From assembly GCA_004802725.1 (NCBI GenBank), contig SGPM01000184.1, forward strand, positions 1 to 53,148: a DNA stretch of 53,148 nt, written 5' to 3'. How positions within the stretch are numbered: the stretch's first letter is position 1; each line of letters opens with the position of its first letter. The stretch is from Antrodiella citrinella (Eukaryota; Basidiomycota; Agaricomycetes; Polyporales; Steccherinaceae). Below the pieces are notes generated by a model. That model did no database searches. It saw only the letters and a list, made by a program, of their open reading frames with translations, and was not told the origin of the DNA. Position numbers and translations under genes: made by a program. This document shows positions 44,416-53,148 of this stretch, piece after piece.

Positions 44416-47400
44416 CTAGAACTCGAACCCAGCCTCCGGCGGACCCTCATTGATATCCACCTTACCCTTCCCATCCATAACAGCCCCCTTCGTACTCGTA
44501 TCAATACCCCTCTCGCGATTCGCCTTCTCCTCGTCCTCACCCAATCCGAGCGGATCCTGCGGGATCCATATCGTCCGTTGCGCATCAACGCTCGCAGGGT
44601 GGTAGAACTCCTTCGGACCAGCTTGTTCGTCTATCGCTTGTACCGATGAGTTCGACGAGCGACGCGACATCCGGCGCCGCGCTTCTGGCGGTACCGAGAG
44701 GGCAGTCGAGTTGGCTTTCGGCGAAGCACTAGCCTCGTTGACATAGTTCGAACCGTCTTGTTGCTCTTCTTCCGCTCGCGCTTGGCCCTGATCCTTTGGA
44801 GGGTATGATATCGACGGGATCGGAGACGGACGCTGATCACTGGTTTCGCGCCTCTTTGCCTGGGCTTTCTCGTAGCCAGCGTCGTCGGATCCGGCGGCGG
44901 AGGCCTGGTCGTCGAGCTCTTGCTCCGCGCGGTCGCGGTTGACATCTTGGCCGGCGTCCTCGGCACTGAACGTCTTATCGGCAAGACTGAGCGGGAGCGC
45001 GTCAAGAAGGGGGTCGTAGGAGTTGTTGAGGATGATATGGAAGAACGCCTGCAGAGCAAAAAGGTCAGCGATGATGAACATTTTGAGCGTGGCTAGGGAC
45101 GTACGGTAACGGCAACCAGCACAATCATCAATGCGCCTTCTCCGACAGAGCTGGGCTTTCCTGATTCGTTGCGCGCGAGGAAGAAGAGAGCTGCGAGACA
45201 GATTTGCTGCAGATAGAGCCCGACGAAGATGTGCTGGATCGCCATCGGGAAGAATAATCCTCCCGTATCGCTGGAGCGGGGCTGGTCGAATTGCCAGAGG
45301 AAAAGATACTTCCACAGGAAGAAGAAGCCAATAAATGTCGCGCATGCGAGGCCGTTTATGATGGGGGATATAATGGAGTAGGCAAGGGCTGAAAAAACAC
45401 GTCAGTCACTATCAGCAACAAAGTCGTAAAAAGTGCGCACTGATGGCCACTAGAAGGGTGGTCGAAGGGAAAAGAGTTCCCCAAGCGACCTTTCGACCGG
45501 TATATCTGATGTTGTACACGGAGCGTGGGGTACCGCCGAGGAGGATCAGTTTGACATAGTACAACAACAATGGGATGGCAGTCAAGAATCCAGCAGCAGT
45601 GCCAGATAGACCTTGTAGAATGATATACCTGGAGAGATGGCCTTAGCGATAACGCAAAGTCGAATGTAGGAAATGTACTCACGTGAGGAAGAAGTTGGAA
45701 GCCTTGGGTAACTGTGCAGCGAGCAAGCTCGGAATGTTTCCTGGGTTGTTCACGAGACCGGGTAGCGCAGCAATGATACCGGAACTCAGTGTAACAATCA
45801 AGAACGAGTTCTACAAGGAGGATGAGTATCGACAAAACCAGTTCCGACAACGATCACGTACCAAGATTTGGAACAAGAAGAAGCGCGACATCAAGCTCAA
45901 CTCTACCCCAGTCCTCTGCGGAATACCCTCAAGCCGCGCGAGCAACCTCAGCACGATCGGCAACACCATCATCAAGAGCGCGAGGGCAACAGGAGGCAGT
46001 AGACCGGATAGGATACCGACGACAATATTGGGCAATTTGCAGATCCATGCGAGCCAGTGGTAGGTGGAACAAAGCGAGTGGATGTTACTGACGATACCAA
46101 CGAAGGCAACGGGGAACGCCCAAACGATGATTAGACCGATCGTGATTCCCCAACTGATAGCAGTCCGGACACGGGCTTCGTATGGGTTCATGTTCAGGTT
46201 GGCCCAAATGATGTCCTCGGGCGCGACGTTCGTATATTTGCGGGCCATGCGATACGGCTCGTGGTGCGTCAGGACTTGAGCCGCCATCTGAGCAGCGATT
46301 TGACGGTTGAACAGAATGAAAGCGGAGTTGAGCGCAGGGTAGGTTTGTGTGGGATCGGGTTTCAGCGAATCGGTGCTGCTCTCGACTGCAACAGCCTTAG
46401 AGGAATGCATAACGTCACGCGCCAACGTCTTGCGTCGCGCCTTCAACTCGGCTGAAGTGGTTTCGATCTCCTCGCGCGCCCAGTCGATGGAGTCAACCTG
46501 CTTCCCGATGAGAGGCAGTGCGAATGGCATCCATGAGAAGAGCGGTAGGCGATGTGAGGGCCGTTTGTTCTTCGGCACAAGCTTCCCAGAAAGGGAAGCA
46601 TCTCCCTGCTCAGCATCGACCACGCTAGGTGCTGTCAGAGGCCGTCCGTCATTATTGGAAGTGCGTGGAGCGTCTATTCTAGATTTGCTAGCAACTTTAG
46701 CTTCCTTCTTGAGTCGCTTGTTGTGCCGTTTCAACGCCGTACTCAGAAGAGACGTCTCTGCTGACTCGAGCGTGTTACATGCCGCTACCCGACGATCGTA
46801 CAGGTCTGGCATGTCCTTTAGGTCTCTGAGAGCCGCGTTAGGATATGCACGTGGTGGAAGCATAGCATATACTCACCGATTCAGCCAAACTTTACGAACG
46901 CCTCCTGGAAGGTGAGAGAATATTTTCGTGAGCGCCGCTTCGGTAAGGTAGCGTTGCGGTACGCCTGTAATCAGCACGGTATTGGCCTGCGCTGACCGGG
47001 CATTCACAGGGTCAATGAGCCATCGCTGTCGCACATGAATAAAGTGGCGCATTTCCGTCTTGATATTCCAAAATATCCATACTGCCAAGGACCAGGATGT
47101 CAGAATAGCACACGTTAGATATCGATGTTACTCACTTGTGAATAGCCAGGTCAAGATCAGATGTGCCCAATACCGATTTTGTTTGTCCGGGGCGACGTTT
47201 CCAAAGATGAAGCGATCAAGGCCGGTGTGGTTTGCGACCGATGTATTGGCCGAAGTGAGAGGAAGGAGGATAAGCCAAGAAATGAGCCATATAGGAAGCA
47301 GAATGCGTGCAATCATGCGAAGGAAGTTGACGAAAAAGTAGGCATCGAGACCGTTAGCGTCCTTGATACCCTCGTAATCCGCTTGAAAAATTGCTAGAGG

Positions 47401-47931
47401 CCAGCCATAGATCTTTGAGCTGAGGCTTTGTACTCGCTTTCTAAAATCGTGTCGAGGTGATCAGTAAAGTGCAACGCGTAATGGGCGACTGAAGTCATAA
47501 AGGATGTGATGCAAGTAGGCGCCCACACCAGCAACGTCAATGCCTCCAAGGCGCGATCTTCTTTCCTTCCCACACGGATGTGCCATGCACCTGCTCCGAT
47601 CACCTTCCTCACCGACGTCCCCTCCAGCCCAACGTACGAAATCCCACCACACCTAGCGAGAAATAGTAGCGAGAAATAGAAGCAAAAAAACTCACTCTTT
47701 GGGCACAATATATGTTCGCGGCTGGTAGATAGCAGGAAAGTAGGGTCGTAGAATGGTGAATGCCGCCATTTCAGCACCAAAGATGATAGCATTGGTGACA
47801 AGTGCAGTAGTGAATGTGGAGGTGGACGCACTCTGGGCATTGTCGATGCCCGGAGTGGTGCTGTTGGACCTAGAGGCAACACGCGTTAGTTCTGCGCTGC
47901 GACGTCCAAGAACGTCCACAGACACTTACAT
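44416..47931 (-). CDS. CSC1/PHM7-type calcium-permeable stress-gated channel
   Basis: OSCA/TMEM63-related osmosensitive cation channel of the cell membrane. It begins MSNSTTPGIDNAQ with the first TM (FGAEMAAFTILRPYFPAIYQ). Then come GWPLAIFQADYEGIKDANGL, a second TM pair, and the cytosolic RRM-like loop (NTVLITGVPQRYLTEAALTK). The 7-TM channel region follows (APEDIIWANLNMNPYEARVR, LLPPVALALLMMVLPIVLRL, LPLLLYYVKLILLGGTPRS and further), and last a PHM7-type extension (EFYHPASVDAQRTIWIPQDP, LGLGEDEEKANRERGID) ending AGFEF. The start codon is split: AT at 47930-47931, intron 47870-47929, then G. The second intron (47441-47695) is 255 nt, far longer than the others. Otherwise intact as spliced. 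Confidence 0.9.
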
Positions 47932-48566
47932 GGCAGCAACACTGAGGAAGGGGACAAGAAAATATGGACGTTGAAGACAAGGAATGGAGGAGAGTTGGTC
48001 TTTCGAGCTTTTAATATATGGCCACCATGCTGTCCCGGTGCAAGGCCGGTGGCGCCTCGTGTATTATGGTGATTGCCTTTTGTGGAAACTCCAACGCCTC
48101 TTTTGGATGGGTTCGAGCTAAAATAGGCAATACGTCAGCCTCCACGTGGGGACGTCGTCATTATGCGGTTGTTTGAGCTACTCCACAGCTCCCGGCGACC
48201 ACCATCATCCTGCTCTACGCCGTTCGCAAATAAATACGAGCATGCAACATTCTTCCATCCTCCGTCTAAGTATTACTTCCTTTTACTGTAATTTTTGGTA
48301 CTTAGTGCAAAAATAGACAGATGCGGACGACCCATGATACCTCCAATCCACCTGTCCGATCTACCGGGATTTTGGACATCTACGCCCTGTTCATCAAAGC
48401 ACCGATTCCAGGTGTATTCCAGGCATGGACTCGTTTGACAGCGTGTTCGATTCGAATTCGACAGATATGTTGCATGTTGCAAGTTGTATGTTGTAGGTAT
48501 CGGTGAACAGCTGTATCTACGATATCGATACAGTATTCCATGATTCGGTAGACGCCTCCACATATC
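47932..48566. other. Spacer between CSC1 and FMO genes
   Basis: CSC1 promoter and FMO 3' region. No other gene seen. Confidence 0.45.
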
Positions 48567-50200
48567 TCACAGCCTTGTCCTTTGCGTCTCCGGTGTTTCG
48601 TTCACGGCGTTGCCTTCCCTGTCTTTCGCTCTCTTTACCAGCAGCCTCATCAAATCAATCCACTCCTGTATACCACCCTCGCCGACGCCCCGCACCCAAT
48701 CTTCCGCTTCCCCGCTTTTCTCCAGCCTCCTCCACTCCTGGCGCAATATCACCTTCTCAGGGTAAAACTCCTTCACCCACGAGGGAACTTTCCACAGCTC
48801 TCCATCGTACGGCGGTCCGGCGAATGCATGTAGATCGTCTCTGTAGTTGAATTGATGCTCCTCTTCTAGCATGTGCCAGACCTTCGCAATTGCGAGAGGC
48901 GCGGAGGAATGCAGACGCGCTCGTATGTCTTCATACCGGGACACGATGTCTACGGCTTCACGCGTCGGATCGAGGCTCTCAGGGGTTGCAAACACTCGCA
49001 GCACCGCCCGCATCTGCGCTTCCACTAGCGGGAAAGGGATAACGCGGAATGGGAGACCGAGGAAGACGAGACTGGACGGCGGGTATGTCTTCACGAGCGG
49101 GAAAATATGTTTCGCGAGCGGAAAGACATTATACGAAGAATTGTACAAGTCGACCGGTAGCGGTGGGATGCTCGGCGCAAACCCATTCTGAACATCGGGG
49201 GGAGTGAGGAAGGGGAAGTGGTCCTGATATCCTGTAGCAAAGACGCAATGTCCGATCCCGCTCTCTTTAGTACCATCTTCGAATTCGACTTCACCCCGGA
49301 CAGGGTCTAGGAAGGCTTTGACTCGCCCGCGGCGTTTCACCCCGCCGTCGTCTAAGTCCTCGTTGGTCGCGCCAGTGACAGAGTGGACGATATTCTTGTG
49401 TGCAGACGTGCGTAGCTCGGAAGAGATGTCGAGCCCGCTGGGTCCTCCACCAACCACGAGGATGGTATCGACCGTTTCTAGGATTGACGGATGCGAAGGG
49501 TTTTGATAGTACATAGAATGCGTCGCTTTCCCAGAATCTAGCCACGCTGAGAGACCTGGTGCTGCAAGATACCGCGGCAGACCGTAGTGACCGTTTGCAA
49601 CAACAAGCAGATCGAAGTCCTCTGCTTGTGCCTCTGCGTCCTCTCCTTTAACCTCGACGCGCCATTTGTGACCATCTGATTGCCATGAAGTGCGTACAAC
49701 ACGGTGACGAAACCGGATGTGCTGTGTTAGGTCGAAGGTCTCCGCATACGTCTCTAGATATCGCAGGACGGTGGACGCTGGTGGGTAGAGTGGCGTTGAT
49801 GGCGGGAAAGGTAAAGAAGGATACGCCATTACTGGATGAGGTAAGTTGGTGGTGAGGGCATCGTATAACGGGGTAGCAGGTGGACGTTGACGGTCAGGTA
49901 TCGATGCAGAGTCTGCCGGTAGCCTGCCACGCACAGAGTCAATCACAGCCAAATTATGACGAAAGTGAACACGCACCATACACCACCGACACTTTCTCTC
50001 GCTTCGTATACCACTACGTGCCAAGCTCCTGTCTTGTACAGAGGGTGGTCGAGAAGCACTTTAAGTGCTCCCAGTCCACTCGGACCTGCGCCTATGATGC
50101 AGATGGCCTTTCGTGGCTCGGACGCGAGCGAGGGTCTCTCTATCTGTTCCAGATCTGAGAGAGCATAGTCTATGATTGGATCTGTATGACATTCATTCAT
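48567..50200 (-). CDS. Flavin-containing monooxygenase (FMO type)
   Basis: NADPH- and O2-dependent oxygenation of soft nucleophiles (N or S centres). The substrate is unknown. Two exons with a 53-nt intron (49924-49976) sum to 526 residues from the Met at 50200 (MNECHTDPIIDYAL). Visible motifs: FAD-binding IIGAGPSGLGAL, GGVW completed by splicing, TPLYDALTTNLPHPVMAYP, an FMO-identifying-like region around GKATHSMYYQNP, NADP-binding VVGGGPSGLDIS and FATGYQDHFPFL. In the identifying motif (usually FxGxxxHxxxY) the leading Phe-x-Gly is replaced by Leu-Asp-Ser-Gly. In-frame Mets slightly upstream of 50200 are also possible starts. It is divergent from SEC20, with 359 bp between starts. Confidence 0.9.
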
Positions 50201-50559
50201 TCGGTGTCGTATCCTCCAGAGCATCATACAACGCACTAGGTAGATCCATGTTGTCTCTAAGTTAGTCTACTTCTTCACAGTACGGCTCTGCTAGAGGCGA
50301 TTTCAGTTCGACACAAACAAGTGAGATGACAGATAAATCACCTCTAGAGGATAGAACAACCTTTCTAGTAGTAGTCGTGATAGTCATCCTGCACAAGATG
50401 GTGTCATCGTCTGAGACCTCGACGATTCCCAGGCCAGCCTTAGCCTAACCACGGTCGATAAGATTAGATCCACTCACCATCAGCGTGGTGTGATTAGATT
50501 AGATTAATCTGAATGCTGGTAAACGTCGATCGTCCTCGCGGTTCACCTACACAACCACC
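50201..50559. promoter_or_regulatory. Shared divergent promoter, FMO / SEC20
   Basis: Contains a gattagattagatta triplication around 50492-50506 next to its inverse taatc. These could be homeodomain- or GATA-type sites, but no factor is implied by sequence alone. Confidence 0.4.
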
Positions 50560-51836
50560 ATGGCCCCCATACCCTCCCTCCTCCCTCCAGAAACTCAGGA
50601 TGCCGTTGCATCTCTGTCTCGGCGGCAGAAAGACATTTTTGACTTCCAAATACCACGCTTGCGTACATGCACCGGGCCGCTTGTGACGCAGCAGCAGCTT
50701 TCGGCGGAGTTGAGGGAGGATGTGGAGGTTTTCGCCAGGAATGTGGAGGTATTAGATGGGTCTGTGGATGATTTGAGAGGGGAGAGGAGTAGGCGAGAGC
50801 TGCGGGTGGTGGTGGATGAATTTCAGGATAGTTTAGTCAGGTTCGTCGTGCTTCTGGCGTTCTGCGTCTCGTTGCTGACGTGGAGTCTTTGTGCCCTTAG
50901 GATGCGGAAGGAATCGCGGAATGCGCTATTAGTTTCGAAACGAGCGGTGGATGCGGGGAAGTTGTCTAATCGTGATGAACTGCTAAGAACATCTGCTGTG
51001 AGGGAGAAACAAGATTTGAACGAGAAAGTCACGTACGTACCATCCTGGTTCCGCTCCCAGCATTATCTGACATATGTGACAGAGAAGACGCTCTTATGGA
51101 AGCCAGTAACAATGTAACGGACGCTCTCCAGCGCACAATAGCCTTGATGCAAGGCGAGCTGGAGAAGTCCGTGTTGTCCTCGCAGCTATTAGGTGAGTAT
51201 CACATAGAGCGCGTCCCTATTCGCGATTTGAACAATCCTTTGTTACTTCCAGATGCGTCCACTGCCGCTCTCAAATCGACATCCTCCACACATGACGTCC
51301 TCGACAATCTCATGGTCACTTCCAAACACCTGATAACAGCCTTGGAGAAGTCGGATTGGCTGGACCGCATGCTGATCCTGGCCGCCCTCCTTTTCTTCAT
51401 TCTCATCGTTCTGTTCATTCTCAAGCAACGTCTTGTAGACCGAAGTTTGAAGATTGCGTTCTTCTGGACGCGTTTCTTACCGTCGTCATCGTCGTCTGCG
51501 AAGAACGCGGTGAAGGATAAGGTCGTGGATATGGTGGAGAAGGGCTCAGGTGGCTCGATTGTAGCTGCAGTCACGACGGCCAGCACGACTCTCCTCACTG
51601 CAGCATCAACGGCAGCGACCTTCTCGGAAACGTTCTCTTCGACGCTGCAACCGTCGCCTAGTCCAGGTCGTGACGATAGCGTGTCGTCAGGTCTTCTGGA
51701 TCCTCTCCTTCAGACGGTAGTAGACACTTCGACATTGGGGTTTACAAGTACGGTTGCATTGGAAGACGAACTTTTGCCACAACGGACTATGGACTCGGAG
51801 TCTTCCGACGATGTACCCTCACGCGATGAGTTATAA
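50560..51836 (+). CDS. SEC20: Sec20-like SNARE (BNIP1 family)
   Basis: Tail-anchored SNARE for Golgi-to-ER retrograde fusion in the ER membrane. Four exons (50560-50840, 50901-51032, 51083-51192, 51253-51836) sum to 368 residues. The Sec20 domain spans about residues 140-235: DALQRTIALMQGELEKSVLS, STSSTHDVLDNLMVTSKHLI, TALEKSDWLDRMLI, then the membrane anchor LAALLFFILIVLFIL followed by KQRLVDRSLKIAFFWTRFLP. The N-terminal half is helical as in the family. The C-terminal lumenal tail (about 110 residues, Ser/Thr-rich) has no HDEL-type retrieval signal; it ends SRDEL, which resembles an ER-retention KDEL/HDEL signal except for the first residue and fits lumenal retrieval seen in yeast Sec20. 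Confidence 0.9.
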
Positions 51837-52207
51837 TACTCTGGTTTTCGATGCACTTACTTATATATGAGCCTTCTGTGTGAGCCGAGAGCATGACAGA
51901 AACCTGGCCAAGGCAGTATTGCCACAGATGTCGCCCGTTGACATGGTTGAAGCCTGAGGAAAGCAGTTCCAGACTGCATGTCTGCGAACCAAAGTCCGAC
52001 TCTGTTGTACGCTGGATCACACATGTTGTTTATCGTTTCAATTGATTTTCGTTCACATCTACCGGAAACCATGAACGATCTAGCAAATAATGAGCTCGAA
52101 TGCTTAGTATGTTACAACTAGACATAAAGTGCTCTTGAGATGAGAATTGTGAAGAGAGTACAGTACATCGAGGGCAGTAGGGCGGCTCGGGCTTCAGAAT
52201 CAACCAA
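51837..52207. other. Convergent 3' spacer
   Basis: Between the SEC20 stop and the kinase-like stop. No gene seen. Confidence 0.45.
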
Positions 52208-52975
52208 TCATGGTGTGGCGACAGGTTGGTTGACGATCGCCTCCAACATATGCACAACCTTTTGAGTGACGGGTCTGTCTTGCGGCTCTTGAGCCCAGCA
52301 TGCCTCGGTAATCGACCACATACTATCCGACATAAGAATTCCATCGGGCGTGGATGGTCGTGGAGACCTTTCGCCACGACCGACTGCTCTCATGATGTGG
52401 AAATCTTTCCCATAGGTAGCCCATGGAACCGAGGAATATAGCTAAGAATTTAACAATTTGTTTACAGATGGATATAACGAGTATTCAAAGATGTACACAC
52501 CTCGATGCAAACACAAGCTAAAGCATAGACGTCACTGGAACACGTAAAACGCCGACGATCTAGACCGAATCCGTCTGGATCGATTAATTCGGGAGCTCGC
52601 CATCGCGTCGCACCGCCGCCATGAATATTGACACCGTAAGTGTACGAAGTTACTCCCGGAATCAATGACATGCCAAAATCACAGATGCGCACCCCGCTGG
52701 TATTGAAGGTGTCGTCAGAATCACCGAGAAACGGCAGTATATGCTCATGTTTCAACGGTGCCCAAATCATTGACTCTATGCGGATGGCCCGGTGCTATCT
52801 GCACGTGAGCAAGGGCTGCATTGATTGGTTTGACAATATCCATTTGGTGCGTACCTCGCGGAATCTAGCAGACTGCTCTGTACGCGCCGCGAAATAGGTG
52901 CGAACTCTCTTCACAGCGACTTCCGATCTCCCATAGGATCCAAAGAATGTCAGATTATCTAGATTAGATAACCAC
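52208..52975 (-). pseudogene. Protein kinase-like gene lacking the catalytic loop
   Basis: Recognisable kinase blocks of the large agaricomycete kinase family: a glycine-loop remnant FGSYGRSEVAVKRVR (with the invariant Lys), APLKHEHILPFLGDSDDTFN, the metal-binding DFG in VRICDFGMSLIPG, RWRAPELIDPDG, SSDVYALACVCIE and the last helices WSITEACWAQEPQDRPVTQK. Between PFLG and DFG there are only about 15 residues where about 75 are expected, so the hinge and the whole HxD-x4-N catalytic loop are missing without an intron that could hide them. The loss looks like an in-frame deletion. The 5' end is unclear; a stop lies about 20 codons upstream of the glycine loop. It could be expressed as a pseudokinase. 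Confidence 0.65.
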
Positions 52976-53024
52976 CTTAACGAATGCCACTAAGGCAATA
53001 CCGGTGGGAGCGTGAACGAGGGAG

Positions 53025-53104
53025 CTAAATCAGACGCGTCAATACGGTCTCAGCTCCTAGTAAGAATGCTATATATAAATACCTAAATCAGACGCGTCAA
53101 TACG
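53025..53104. repeat. 22-bp direct repeat containing ACGCGT
   Basis: ctaaatcagacgcgtcaata followed by cg occurs at 53025-53046 and again at 53083-53104, 58 bp apart and identical. Each contains the palindrome gacgcgtc with an ACGCGT core, the known binding site of MBF/Mbp1-type cell-cycle factors. It lies about 50 bp beyond the kinase-like coding trace, in its upstream region. Confidence 0.7.
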
Positions 53105-53148
53105 CTGATTATAAGTTAGCATACAAGTACTCTATGAGAAGAAGAGAG

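Noticed and set aside
47394..47882. 162-codon minus-strand frame reading through the CSC1 intron
   Set aside because: It is in a different frame from the CSC1 exons and has no membrane or family motif; the joined CSC1 reading is far better.
1..53148. CRISPR array, operon or prokaryotic defence island
   Set aside because: The DNA is clearly eukaryotic (spliceosomal introns, tRNA, fungal families); no spaced repeat array exists.

Overview
The window reads as nuclear DNA of a filamentous basidiomycete, most likely an agaricomycete mushroom. Genes are tightly packed on both strands and interrupted by many short introns (mostly 48-62 nt, GTRNG...YAG). Several families are typical of that group: F-box proteins with a C-terminal His/Cys region, MYND-finger proteins, a NOV-type GHKL ATPase, a HAK potassium transporter and a PHM7/CSC1 channel. 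Gene models were spliced by eye. Models whose exon lengths were summed and gave an open frame are the MFS transporter (565 aa), Swi3-like protein (733 aa), GH47 mannosidase (541 aa), Swp1-like OST subunit (276 aa), flavin monooxygenase (526 aa) and Sec20-like SNARE (368 aa).

Layout. 1-0.8 kb: decayed + strand MYND-family remnant. 2.4-4.5 kb: DHA2-type MFS exporter (+), tail to tail with a large NOV/sacsin-like ATPase gene (-, 4.7-9.4 kb). 10.2-12.4 kb: Swi3/Rsc8-type chromatin remodelling subunit (-), divergent from an F-box gene (+, 12.7-15.3 kb). 16.2-18.6 kb: secreted class I alpha-mannosidase (+). 19.7-22.3 kb: formamidase with a run of micro-exons (+). 22.8-23.8 kb: Swp1/ribophorin II oligosaccharyltransferase subunit (-). 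23.9 kb: tRNA-Cys (-). 24.1-25.9 kb: FYVE-SAP-RING ubiquitin ligase of CARP/RNF34 type (-), divergent from a PHD plus chromodomain protein (+, 26.4-29.4 kb). 29.8-30.8 kb: weak, possibly broken coding traces. 31.0-35.3 kb: two tandem MYND genes on the minus strand, one intact and one a clear pseudogene. 36.5-40.0 kb: HAK potassium transporter (+). 40.6-43.5 kb: uncharacterised genes (-). 44.4-47.9 kb: CSC1/PHM7 channel (-). 48.6-50.2 kb: flavin-containing monooxygenase (-), divergent from SEC20 (+, 50.6-51.8 kb). 52.2 kb to the right edge: protein kinase-like pseudogene lacking its catalytic loop.

The genes do not form an obvious metabolic cluster. Most are housekeeping (secretory pathway: GH47, Swp1, Sec20; ion transport: HAK, CSC1; chromatin: Swi3, PHD-chromo). 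They are interspersed with fast-evolving families (MYND, NOV, F-box, kinase) that show duplication and decay. The most unusual points are: a CCAAT-containing 26-bp element upstream of both the NOV gene and the MYND pseudogene, with its core also upstream of the intact MYND gene; three dead members of expanding families with defined lesions; a GC-AG intron; a start codon split by an intron; and micro-exons of 14, 19, 20, 18 and 24 nt.
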